This document shows, piece by piece, positions 26,232-34,228 of a stretch of DNA of 64,000 nt. Where the stretch lies: the NCBI RefSeq assembly GCF_000153185.1, contig NZ_CH724149.1, positions 448,789 to 512,788 on the forward strand. Reading direction: 5' to 3'. The DNA is from Reinekea blandensis MED297. GTDB taxonomy: Bacteria > Pseudomonadota > Gammaproteobacteria > Pseudomonadales > Natronospirillaceae. Within the stretch, counting starts at the first letter, position 1; each line of letters begins with the position of its first letter. The notes beneath the pieces are model-generated. The model made no database searches. It saw nothing but the letters and a program-made list of their open reading frames with translations, and had not been told where the DNA came from. The position numbers were made by a program, and so were the translations under genes.

Positions 26232-26837
26232 ATGACATTGTTTAAATCCTCATACCTGACGCTTTTTCTGTGCCTAGCGACGTTGATGTGCTCAATGACG
26301 GTCAGTTATCTGGTAACCGGAAATGTCTTCGGTAAGGTTCGGATTATTGATCTGGAAGCTTACGGTGGCGTGACAATCGAGCACCTACGGAACGGGGAGT
26401 ATTGGCGACTGCTGATGTCTCAACTGGTGCACAGTAAACCTATTCATATGCTGTATAATTTACTTTCACTGCTGCTCTTGGGCGGGGTATTGGAGCGGCG
26501 CGTCGGCTCGTTCCGGTTTTTGTTTGTTTGGTTTGTGGGTGGGGCGATTGGTACTGTAGTCAGCACCTTTACGGTGCCTGCTCCTTGGAATCTGGGTACA
26601 GGAGGTTCACAGGCGGTTTTGTCGGTGGCGGGGTTGGGCGTGATGTTATACGCCTTGCGTGTGGATCGGTCCCGGTTCTTGTTGGGCGTGCTGCTTTTTG
26701 CACTCGCGCCGGCGCTCATTTTGGATGTCCTGCATTCACCATCTCACTTACCGAAAGCAGGTCATGTTGTCAGTCTAATGGCTGGCTTGCTGCTGGGTGG
26801 ATTGTTGTTAAAATTTCGACGGCATCGCCTTGTGTAA
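26232..26837 (+). CDS. rhomboid-family intramembrane serine protease (rhombosortase-like)
   Basis: The 201-residue protein has about six membrane spans and the rhomboid catalytic set: H72 and N76 in IHMLYNLLSLLLLG, the nucleophile S126 in GTGGSQAVLS, and H178 in KAGHVVSLMAGLLLG. Such proteases cut membrane-spanning segments; the short length and lack of extra domains match rhombosortases, which process GlyGly-CTERM proteins. No GlyGly-CTERM substrate is visible in this window. The CDS is separate from the cupin gene that follows. Confidence 0.85.
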   Translation: MTLFKSSYLTLFLCLATLMCSMTVSYLVTGNVFGKVRIIDLEAYGGVTIEHLRNGEYWRLLMSQLVHSKPIHMLYNLLSLLLLGGVLERRVGSFRFLFVWFVGGAIGTVVSTFTVPAPWNLGTGGSQAVLSVAGLGVMLYALRVDRSRFLLGVLLFALAPALILDVLHSPSHLPKAGHVVSLMAGLLLGGLLLKFRRHRLV

Positions 26838-26882
26838 GGACGTAAAGGTTGATGAATCAAACGGTAAAAATGGAGAGTAGAT

Positions 26883-27245
26883 ATGACCTCAGCGATCAAT
26901 ATGCTGGAGAAGTTTTCTAAGTTCAGTGAGCAGTGGTCGCCTCGTGTGATCGCTGAAATGAACGATTACCAGTTTAAGGTGGCAAGAATTCAGGGTGAGT
27001 TTGTCTGGCACGATCATCCGGACACCGATGAGGTGTTTATTGTACTCGAAGGTGAGATGGGCATTGAGTTCAGAGACGGGGCGGTGACATTGCAAACCGG
27101 TGAACTCTATGTGGTGCCCAAAGGCGTGGAGCATAAGCCGTTTGCACAAACCGAGTGTAAAATTCTGCTGGTGGAACCCAAAGGCGTGGTGAATACCGGC
27201 GATGTTGAATCCGAAAAAACCGCGGAGAACGATGTGTGGGTTTAA
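26883..27245 (+). CDS. small cupin-domain protein
   Basis: The 120-residue product is a single cupin. Motif 1 is visible as [22 protein letters not shown] and motif 2 as [19 protein letters not shown], with the His/His/Glu/His metal ligands. Small single-domain cupins serve as isomerases, dioxygenases or binding proteins. Preceded by a GGAGAG site and followed 55 bp later by a strong terminator, so it ends its transcript. Confidence 0.85.
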   Translation: MTSAINMLEKFSKFSEQWSPRVIAEMNDYQFKVARIQGEFVWHDHPDTDEVFIVLEGEMGIEFRDGAVTLQTGELYVVPKGVEHKPFAQTECKILLVEPKGVVNTGDVESEKTAENDVWV

Positions 27246-27299
27246 ACCGGTAAGTAAGTCTGGTTTTTTGTGACCAAACGTCCATTGAGTGTTCAAACA

Positions 27300-27327
27300 A
27301 AAAGGCCCGGAATGCTCCGGGCCTTTT
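27300..27327. terminator. strong bidirectional terminator
   Basis: AAAAGGCCCGGA-atgc-TCCGGGCCTTTT has a 12-bp perfect stem (27300-27311 with 27316-27327) and A/T tails on both sides. It lies between the plus-strand cupin gene and the minus-strand GH81 gene. Confidence 0.88.
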
Positions 27328-27352
27328 GCGTGTTACCTAGGGTGCTGATAGT

Positions 27353-30300
27353 TTACTGAGCGTTCAGGCGAACCTCATAAATTGAGTAACCCCAGTTATT
27401 ACCGGCGCTTCGGTTACCCATGACCAGCGATACAAACCGTGCCGTTTGGTTCAGAGTGATCACATCCGTGCGGTTACCAAAAGTGCCGCCACTGTATGAA
27501 GTCGCAAACCACCAGTCGCTGCCGTTGTCAGACAACCAGACATCGTACTGTTCGGCATTAGCCGCTTCCCAGTCCACTTCCAGCGTGCCGATCGCAGCAC
27601 TCTGTGGCAGGTCAATGGTCAGCCATTGGCCGTCGTTCTGCCAGTCACTTTCCCAACGGGTTGAGCTGTCGCCGTCAATCGCCAGAGCGGCACCTTGCAT
27701 GGCGGAGCTGGCCGTCGCATTCACCGGTGTCAGGCTGCCAGTGCTGCCGCCGTTGTCGCCACCATTGTCACCACCGTTATCACCGCCATTATTACTGCCG
27801 CCGCTGCCAAAGGTGTAAGTCGACCATTCAGTGTCATACGCCAATCCGTCAATGACGGTGAAGAAGACGTCGATCTGGTCGCCGTTGTTCAGGTTGTTGA
27901 TGGTGTGAACATGCTCAGAGCCATTTGCGGTCATGCGGATGTTCTGCTGTGGTCCGCCGTTGACGATGTAGTGAATGTCAACGTAGGTGCCGACATTGGC
28001 CGTAACCGTCAGACTGTCACCGCTTTCAGAGAAGCAGAAGTCGGTGCATGGGGTACCAGTGTCGCCACCATTGTCACCACCGTTATCACCTCCATTGTCG
28101 CCGCCGTTATCACCACCATTGTTGCCACCGCCATCTGGCGTGCCGTAGCCGGTAATGCCAAAGCTGTTGGCCGGAACGTTCAGCGTTGTGCCGTCCGAGA
28201 AGGTAACGGTTTGTGCACTGTCGCGGTAGTTATAGGCGACATAGGTACGCTGGCCGTTCTTCACATAAACCTGTGCCGTTGGGCTGTCTGCGGTAATGCT
28301 GCCTTTGCCGGTTTCAATATGGCCAAGGATGTTCAGTGCGTGAATCCAGTGATAGGTGTGTGGTTTGGTTTCACCAGCTTCGACATCGTAGTTGAAGTTC
28401 ATGCTGTTGAAGTCAGCAATCGCAGCTTCAGGTTCGGTCATCGCCCAGATGTTCCACCAGACATCACGCCATTGGTCGTTTGCCAAGCCGGAAGGCTTAC
28501 CGTTCGACGATTCGCTCATGCCCAGATCCACATACTGGCTGAGGTAATCGGCGTACTGTCCGATGTGCATCACCATTGGGTTCAGTGGCAAGCCCTGAAT
28601 GCCCAGAATGTGCGCGTAAGCACCGGAGAACCAGGTTGAGAATACATGGCCGCTGCCCCAGATGATGGAGGTGGTCATCTTGTCGTATTCCGGCGCGAAG
28701 TTATCGTACGGCGCGCCCAGACCACGGAAGCGGTCGATGTTGTTCCAGTACTCCCAGTAGCTGGCTGTAGAGAGTGTGTGCAGATACACACCATGATCAA
28801 CCAGGTCATCATTGCCGGTGATTTCACCGTACAGGATGATGGCGCCATAAGCGTTGGCCGCTTCGGACGTTGACTCGTTGTTGTTACCCAAGACAAAGTT
28901 GGCGTGACCGGAGGCCCAGCTGAAACCGTTGGCCGGGTCGAAGTTACGCACGTAAGGGAACAGTGGGTCATTGCGTTGGCCGGCATAGTCGCGGATCAGC
29001 ATTTCCACCATGCCGCCCCAGTTGTTAGGGGCACACCAGTTCTTGTCAGTTCGGCAGATTTCGGCCGCGGCGCGAACAAAATAACCGTAGTGGAAGTGGT
29101 GGTCGTTCAGCTGTTGTTGAGCTCCGAAACTTTCGTCGTATCCGAGCAGGGTGTTCCATTGATCGTCATACGAGAAATAACGGGTCACATCCGGCTGACC
29201 GTTGGTCTGCGCGGTAAACCAGTCTTCCAGTTCGGCTTTCAGCCAGTTCACCAGAGTCTGGTGTTCGCTGGTCAGGCCGTGCTCATGGGCCAGTGCTGCC
29301 ACTTCGGCAACTTTGCCATAGCTTTTGCCGGACCAGTATGTATCGCTGTAGGTGTTCCAGGCCGATGGTCCTTCGGCGACAAAGTCGCGAATTAATTGAG
29401 TCAGCGTCGCCGGGTCGTAGCTGCGGTTCAGTGCAGGTAGCGCTGGCAGCACACCAACAAACGGGAGGCGATACTGGAACTGATTGACGTTGGCAAACTT
29501 CAGGTAACCACGGGCACTGCGAACCTGGTCCTGGCTGTTCACACCGCCAACTGAGTTTTTCCATTGCAGAGGCATCAGGCCGGTGAAGGTATCGACGGGT
29601 TGACCATTGCGCAGGTAGCGCTGTGTGACGGTCACGTCCTGAGTCTGGTCATCCACCTGATAGTCGATGCGCACTTCGTCGACGCGGTTCAAAGCGCGTG
29701 CGGCAAAGCGGCTGATTTTGCCGGCATCGGGCGTGGCGCCATTTTCAGTGGGGATCAGCGCGACCGTAATCTGTCCGGAGCCGTTTGACACCCGAACGGT
29801 GTCGCTGTTGATGTTGTGGAACTGAGTACTGCCGTTACCAACCACCAGGTAGTTGCCCCGGATACCGGCAACGTCCGTCCATACACCCAGTTGGTTGGCG
29901 CTTTGATGATAGACACCACGTTCACCACCCGTCGCAGCTTTGGTGCGCAGTTCCAGTTCACCCTGCAACACGTTCATGAAAACGTAAGGGGAGCCGTGGA
30001 CGAAGGTGCCGCGCATGACCGCAGAACCGTTGCTCTGCCATTCGACAGTGACACTGCCATCAGAATAATCATACATTTTGGCGTCGAGGCTTGGGAACGC
30101 GCTGTTGCCGATGGCAATGCCATCAAACACTTCATCGAATGGGGCCGGTACGTCATAGGTATCGGCGTTGCCGTTTTTAAACTGCATACCGCTCGGGATG
30201 CTTGCCATACGGAAACCGCGGTTGGTAATGCGGGCTGCGATTGGGTCCGGTGTGATGTAGCCGGCGCGATTGGCGTCACCAATGCCCATGTCGCCATAAA

Positions 30301-30631
30301 AAGCGACCGAACCCCACCAACGGTGAGTTCCGGTCGGTGCGGCATCGGCCGGACCGGTCACGTGTGGGTAGACTTTGGTGGGTTCACCAATTGGTCCAAG
30401 GACCGGGTCACAGCCTGCAATTCCGGGCTCGACGACACCGGCATTGTGAATCCAGGCGCCGTAATCGTTGACGCAGGTATAACCGTCCGGGTTCGGGCGA
30501 TCGGCAATGCTGCCGGCACCGATTGATTGAACGGCTGCGAGGGCGGTGGTGGAGGTGATGGTCAGAAACAGCGTGCTGGCTAAAGCACTTCGGACCCTGG
30601 TTCGTGATGTTGCGTTATTGTTGTAATCCAT
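27353..30631 (-). CDS. secreted GH81 endo-beta-1,3-glucanase with two carbohydrate-binding modules
   Basis: ATG 30631 follows GAGGAG. The 1092-residue protein has a signal peptide (about 1-33), a GH81 catalytic region (about 70-830) with LNDHHFHYGYFVRAA (catalytic Asp region) and NNESTSEAANAYGA (catalytic glutamates), an NGGD-repeat linker, a CBM56-like domain (about 855-945), a second NGGD linker, and a C-terminal discoidin/CBM32-like domain (968-1092). It should hydrolyse laminarin, curdlan or similar beta-1,3-glucans outside the cell. Two LacI-type operators lie directly upstream. No other glucan genes are adjacent. Confidence 0.93.
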   Translation of the reverse strand: MDYNNNATSRTRVRSALASTLFLTITSTTALAAVQSIGAGSIADRPNPDGYTCVNDYGAWIHNAGVVEPGIAGCDPVLGPIGEPTKVYPHVTGPADAAPTGTHRWWGSVAFYGDMGIGDANRAGYITPDPIAARITNRGFRMASIPSGMQFKNGNADTYDVPAPFDEVFDGIAIGNSAFPSLDAKMYDYSDGSVTVEWQSNGSAVMRGTFVHGSPYVFMNVLQGELELRTKAATGGERGVYHQSANQLGVWTDVAGIRGNYLVVGNGSTQFHNINSDTVRVSNGSGQITVALIPTENGATPDAGKISRFAARALNRVDEVRIDYQVDDQTQDVTVTQRYLRNGQPVDTFTGLMPLQWKNSVGGVNSQDQVRSARGYLKFANVNQFQYRLPFVGVLPALPALNRSYDPATLTQLIRDFVAEGPSAWNTYSDTYWSGKSYGKVAEVAALAHEHGLTSEHQTLVNWLKAELEDWFTAQTNGQPDVTRYFSYDDQWNTLLGYDESFGAQQQLNDHHFHYGYFVRAAAEICRTDKNWCAPNNWGGMVEMLIRDYAGQRNDPLFPYVRNFDPANGFSWASGHANFVLGNNNESTSEAANAYGAIILYGEITGNDDLVDHGVYLHTLSTASYWEYWNNIDRFRGLGAPYDNFAPEYDKMTTSIIWGSGHVFSTWFSGAYAHILGIQGLPLNPMVMHIGQYADYLSQYVDLGMSESSNGKPSGLANDQWRDVWWNIWAMTEPEAAIADFNSMNFNYDVEAGETKPHTYHWIHALNILGHIETGKGSITADSPTAQVYVKNGQRTYVAYNYRDSAQTVTFSDGTTLNVPANSFGITGYGTPDGGGNNGGDNGGDNGGDNGGDNGGDTGTPCTDFCFSESGDSLTVTANVGTYVDIHYIVNGGPQQNIRMTANGSEHVHTINNLNNGDQIDVFFTVIDGLAYDTEWSTYTFGSGGSNNGGDNGGDNGGDNGGSTGSLTPVNATASSAMQGAALAIDGDSSTRWESDWQNDGQWLTIDLPQSAAIGTLEVDWEAANAEQYDVWLSDNGSDWWFATSYSGGTFGNRTDVITLNQTARFVSLVMGNRSAGNNWGYSIYEVRLNAQ
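27738..27799 (-). repeat. coding NGGD tandem repeat, linker 2 of the glucanase
   Basis: 12-nt units encode Asn-Gly-Gly-Asp between the CBM56-like and discoidin-like domains. It is a flexible coding linker and not a CRISPR array. Confidence 0.8.
28059..28131 (-). repeat. coding NGGD tandem repeat, linker 1 of the glucanase
   Basis: Five 12-nt units with wobble differences encode Asn-Gly-Gly-Asp between the GH81 and CBM56-like domains. The same unit is reused in linker 2, which suggests expansion by slippage or recombination. Confidence 0.8.
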
Positions 30632-30644
30632 GGGTGTACTCCTC

Positions 30645-30679
30645 TGTAAGCGGTTACATGCTAGATGAAAGCGCTTACA
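30645..30679. promoter_or_regulatory. paired LacI-type operators upstream of the GH81 gene
   Basis: TGTAAGCGGTTACA (30645-30658) and TGAAAGCGCTTACA (30666-30679) are near-palindromes of the LacI/GalR class with the central CG. Their centres are 21 bp apart, the same phasing as the fruB pair. They begin 14 bp before the ATG and would cover the transcription start. No LacI-family gene other than fruR is in the window, so the regulator is encoded elsewhere. Confidence 0.72.
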
Positions 30680-30797
30680 TCGGTCAATTACTCATCAATT
30701 ATTTTTTGAACCGAGTCTCAAGATGTAGTGGTTTGCACATAAGTCTTGAAAAGACCTTGATCCTCTGTGTTCCTCATGAAGAGCAGGTTTGACCCTA

Positions 30798-30829
30798 TTT
30801 GACCGGTCAAAAAGGTCGGGTCTCGACCT
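30798..30829. promoter_or_regulatory. palindrome and hairpin upstream of the rnk leader
   Basis: TTTGACCGGTCAAA (30798-30811) is a perfect palindrome, directly followed by AGGTCG-ggtct-CGACCT (30813-30829). They precede the TATGAT -10-like box of rnk at 30859-30864. Either a regulator site or the end of an upstream transcript; the region 30680-30797 shows nothing else. Confidence 0.4.
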
Positions 30830-30870
30830 CCCGGACTGTTCTTTCTTCCGGTCGATGCTATGATCCGGGT

Positions 30871-31127
30871 ATGAATAACTTCGTCACCTTTAATTCCCGT
30901 TCTATCTACACACTGCGGTTCGTGCGTTCCAGCAGTGCCTTTCCCCTGTCAGGGCGATCAGTGAGCGCCGCCTGATCGCCCGATCTGTCCCGTAAGTACA
31001 ATTGGTTTTCGTCTCAACGCCAGCAGTCGTTAGGTAAGTCCTGTTAACTGGGTTAACTGCGTCTGAGCGATGCTTTTTTGCGATTCTGACGACTCGGCGT
31101 GCGTCTCCTTTTTTACTGAGGTGACCT
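30871..31127 (+). ncRNA. long structured leader of rnk with a small leader ORF
   Basis: If transcription starts just after the TATGAT box, rnk has a leader of about 255 nt. It contains a 34-codon ORF (30871-30975) that begins at the presumed start site and ends inside the right arm of a 10-bp stem: GGGCGATCAG (30952-30961) with CTGATCGCCC (30972-30981). A rnk leader RNA motif is known from pseudomonads; whether this belongs to it cannot be judged by eye. Apart from this, 30680-31127 has no gene. Confidence 0.4.
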
Positions 31128-31556
31128 ATGGTCTTCCCAAAACCCGATGTTTTTATCAGTGAACACGACTGGCAACGACTGCAACGGCTCGTTGCACATT
31201 ACCCCGATCATGAAGCCATCGATTGGCTCGAAAGCGAACTGGACAGGGCTACTGTTTGCCTGCCAAATGAGTTGCCTGCTGATGCGGTTCAACTGGGTTC
31301 AGTGGTCCGTTTTCAGTTGTCATCATCCGGCCAGGTTTATCTGCGAGAGCTGGTACTGCCTGAGCAACGCCAACACGACGAGCACATCTCGGTGTTATCG
31401 CCTGTAGGAATGGCCCTGCTGGGGCTGAGAGTTGGCGATGAGATCGCCTGGCCGTCGTCGCCCGGGCAATCAACGACGGTTCGGATACTCGACGTGAAGC
31501 AGGATCGGGAGCTCTGGACCGAACCCGCTCCGGATGTCTCGGTGCAAACGTTATGA
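31128..31556 (+). CDS. rnk: regulator of nucleoside diphosphate kinase, Rnk
   Basis: The 142-residue product has the Rnk architecture: a short N-terminal helical hairpin and a C-terminal FKBP-like domain shared with GreA/GreB (ISVLSPVGMALLGLRVGDEI). Rnk binds RNA polymerase and influences nucleoside diphosphate kinase levels. ATG 31128 follows GAGGTG. The stop overlaps the next start (31553-31556), indicating a two-gene transcript. Confidence 0.9.
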   Translation: MVFPKPDVFISEHDWQRLQRLVAHYPDHEAIDWLESELDRATVCLPNELPADAVQLGSVVRFQLSSSGQVYLRELVLPEQRQHDEHISVLSPVGMALLGLRVGDEIAWPSSPGQSTTVRILDVKQDRELWTEPAPDVSVQTL

Positions 31557-31861
31557 CTCACGACACTCGTAACTCACTCGATGCCTGGTATCAAAATATG
31601 GCAGCCCACGTTCAGCAGTTGGGCTTTAAGGCGGTATTGAACCGACGATATACGGCCGATGACGCACAACAAACCCGGCTCAAATTGAGTAACGGACGCA
31701 AGTTGATGGTGATGTCGATGACCGAGCAAGGCTGGGTTGAAATCACCGAAATGAACTTGCTTAACGATGGCTTTCGTCGACATCGTCAAAAGATCTCTGA
31801 CGAGAGTGAAGCGAATGCCATGTTTACGTTGGCATGGCAACAACTGGTCGGTGTTGATTAA
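31553..31861 (+). CDS. hypothetical protein, 102 aa, coupled to rnk
   Basis: The ATGA overlap with rnk shows translational coupling. The product is soluble with a mixed alpha/beta pattern; RLKLSNGRKLMVMSMTEQGWVEITEMNLL looks like a beta-sheet. No known motif. Its last four bases overlap the end of the convergent cyclase gene. Confidence 0.6.
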   Translation: MTHDTRNSLDAWYQNMAAHVQQLGFKAVLNRRYTADDAQQTRLKLSNGRKLMVMSMTEQGWVEITEMNLLNDGFRRHRQKISDESEANAMFTLAWQQLVGVD

Positions 31862-33120
31862 TCCTGAGCAATGACGATGCGGTTGCGCCCGCTGTTCTTG
31901 GCATCGTAGAGCGCGGTGTCGGCGCGGGTGAAAAGTTGGGTTAAGGTGTCGGTCGGAAACAGTGACGTCAGGCCGACACTCATCGTCAGTGGTTTTTCGA
32001 GAATGGCGTGACGAGAAAAACGGGTGGAGAAACATTCCTGAAGGCGTTCTGCCAGCTCATGACCGGCTTCGAGTGTTGTATCGGTCAGGATGATCGCGAA
32101 CTCTTCGCCACCGTATCGTGCCAGGACATCGGATTCACGAATACACTCCGTCAGCGCCTGGCAGGTTTCCTGAAGAATCTGATCTCCAACCGCGTGACCG
32201 TAGTGGTCGTTCACTTGTTTGAAATGGTCGAGATCCAAAAAGAGGAGTGTCAGTGGATGATTGTGACGCCGTGATCGCTGAACTTCTTCGTCTAACCGGG
32301 TCGTCAGTGCACGGCGATTCAGTACGCCTGTCAGCGAATCATGCATTGCCTGGTGATTCAACTCTTCGGTGCGTTGCCTGACAATGTCCTCAAGCTCAGC
32401 CTTGCTGTATGTCAGTGTCTTCAGGCTGTTCAGCATGTGATTGATGGATTGTCCGATCAGCCCGAACTCGTCGTCGGCTTCAGAGTCTACTCGGATGTCC
32501 AGTTTTCCCTGACTGATTTTCTGTGTCGAGCGAACCAGTGCTTTCAGTCGATTAGCAAATCGTTGCGCCAAAAGCAGGTTAAACACAATCGGCACCAACG
32601 CGAGCAGAAATATGGCCACCAGTAGCAGTGTCAGTTGTTGGGTCAGCGCTTCCTGGCGTTGCAGCGTGACCGATTGAGCCAGTGTCAGACTGTCTTCCAT
32701 CAAGATGTTCAGTTCGCTGATCATCTTGTCTTCCAGATGTGAGACGGCGACACCTTCGGTTGTTACGTTACCTAGGCTTAAAACTCGATCGTAGAGTTTT
32801 TGGACAACCAAAATCCGGCTCTCGATGGCTGCCAGTAATGAATCTAAACTGTCACTTTCAATGAAGAGTTTGTTGAGTTCAGTACGTGCCTGATTCAGCT
32901 CAAAACTGACATCACGATCTGCTGTTGCATCGTGGTATTGAATGACCAGGTAGGCGCTGGTCAGCGCTTGTTGCAGATGAGTCTCGGCGGCGCGGATGAT
33001 GTTTTGTTGGCTGACGTTTTCAGCGGAGAACCGGGTAATGGCGACCAGCCCGATGATGATTAACATAAGGTTCAGAGAGATGACCAGCGCCATGGTGCGC
33101 AACTGTTTCCGTATTCTCAT
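31858..33120 (-). CDS. membrane diguanylate cyclase, periplasmic sensor-HAMP-GGDEF
   Basis: The start is ATG 33120, whose ATGA overlaps the stop of the upstream lipoprotein gene. Residues about 9-30 and 165-185 are membrane spans enclosing a helical periplasmic domain of about 130 residues; a HAMP domain and a signalling helix follow, then GGDEF. The active site is GGEEF with RESD as inhibitory RxxD site five residues before it. It should make c-di-GMP in response to a periplasmic event. Tight coupling to a solute-binding lipoprotein suggests that protein supplies the signal, as NspS does for MbaA in Vibrio. Confidence 0.93.
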   Translation of the reverse strand: MRIRKQLRTMALVISLNLMLIIIGLVAITRFSAENVSQQNIIRAAETHLQQALTSAYLVIQYHDATADRDVSFELNQARTELNKLFIESDSLDSLLAAIESRILVVQKLYDRVLSLGNVTTEGVAVSHLEDKMISELNILMEDSLTLAQSVTLQRQEALTQQLTLLLVAIFLLALVPIVFNLLLAQRFANRLKALVRSTQKISQGKLDIRVDSEADDEFGLIGQSINHMLNSLKTLTYSKAELEDIVRQRTEELNHQAMHDSLTGVLNRRALTTRLDEEVQRSRRHNHPLTLLFLDLDHFKQVNDHYGHAVGDQILQETCQALTECIRESDVLARYGGEEFAIILTDTTLEAGHELAERLQECFSTRFSRHAILEKPLTMSVGLTSLFPTDTLTQLFTRADTALYDAKNSGRNRIVIAQD

Positions 33121-34073
33121 GTGTCTTGGCACCATTGTTCGGCCAGATCCGAGGGCGATGCCAACGATTCAGCATTCGCAAGATAGTTCTGGTAGTTCAA
33201 TGGACGCGAACCGTTAAACCAGCGTGAGTTTGACAGTAAGGCGTAGCGGACTGAGGTGGCCGGTTTCACCTGAAATAAATAGTCGTTCCATATCCAGTCA
33301 ATGAACGATTGGTCCGCATTCAGAACGGTACGAATTTCCTGTTGAACTTCCTGAGGGTGTTGATGAACTTTGATGGTCGCGAGCTGCAAAGCCCCGATGA
33401 GACGTTCAGCAACGGTTCTGTCTAATTTGGAGTTCTGATTGGATAGCAGCAGGAAGTGCAAACTGTGCAACGCTGCTGCATCCAGAACGTGGGCGTCGTT
33501 CTGTTCGATCAAGTCTGTCATTTGCCAGGCGAAAGGTTCCCAGACGCTGATAACATCGACTTTACCTTCCCGAAACAAGCTCACCAGCTGTTCCGGTGGG
33601 GCGTCCACTTGATCAAAGGTTTTGTCGGACTGGTAAAGGGCCAGGTAGGTTTGCATCAGATGTTCACTGGCAGATCCGCTCCAGTAGCCCAGGGTGCTGT
33701 TGGCCGGTAGAGGCTCGGGTTGACGTGAAATGAGTTTGATGTCGTTTTCTGAGCTGGCAAAACTGGCCAGAATGTTAAAAGGGGTGGTGTTTTGCTGAAC
33801 TGCATAGGAAACGACACTGTCGGAAGAGGTCGAGAAGTCGACACGGTTTTCTTCCAACAGTTCAAAGGCGCGTTTGCCACCATTCACCTGAATCAGTTCA
33901 GGTAAAAGTCCGCATTGGCGGAAGTACCCGGAAGATTCGGCGACAAAAAAGGCCGTCGACAGCGGTGTCAGCGACACGGCAATCTTCACGTTGATCAGTT
34001 TCGGTGGGTCCGGGGCGCATTGACTCAGCATGAGCGCAACCAGAACGAAACCGAGTGGCCTCAGGGACTTCAA
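33117..34073 (-). CDS. NMT1/SsuA-like solute-binding lipoprotein
   Basis: The 318-residue product starts with a lipoprotein signal (ALMLSQC), then a periplasmic type II binding fold of the NMT1/SsuA class: SLTPLSTAFFVAESSGYFRQ, VDFSTSSDSVVSYA, GKVDVISVWEPFAWQ. Relatives bind aliphatic sulfonates, nitrate, taurine or thiamine precursors for ABC importers. Here no permease or ATPase gene is present; the only partner is the overlapping diguanylate cyclase. It is therefore probably a sensory binding protein. Confidence 0.88.
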   Translation of the reverse strand: MKSLRPLGFVLVALMLSQCAPDPPKLINVKIAVSLTPLSTAFFVAESSGYFRQCGLLPELIQVNGGKRAFELLEENRVDFSTSSDSVVSYAVQQNTTPFNILASFASSENDIKLISRQPEPLPANSTLGYWSGSASEHLMQTYLALYQSDKTFDQVDAPPEQLVSLFREGKVDVISVWEPFAWQMTDLIEQNDAHVLDAAALHSLHFLLLSNQNSKLDRTVAERLIGALQLATIKVHQHPQEVQQEIRTVLNADQSFIDWIWNDYLFQVKPATSVRYALLSNSRWFNGSRPLNYQNYLANAESLASPSDLAEQWCQDT

Positions 34074-34228
34074 TAAAGGTTCTCCCTGTCATTTTAATAA
34101 GGTGACTCGCGAAGAATAGAAGATCCTGTGCTGATCGAAAGGAAACTTTTATAGCTATTTTGAATAAAAAACAGCTAGCTTAGCTTGAGAGGGTATGTGT
34201 TCTGTTCTGAGAAAACCGACGAAGGGCG

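Noticed and set aside
28059-28131. Short regular repeats that could look like CRISPR
   Set aside because: They are 12-nt in-frame codon repeats for NGGD linkers, with no spacers and no cas genes.
27695-28639. 314-codon plus-strand frame antisense to the GH81 gene
   Set aside because: It is a shadow of GC-rich coding sequence and repeats; its product is Val/Ala low-complexity with no signal or motif, and GH81 is certain.
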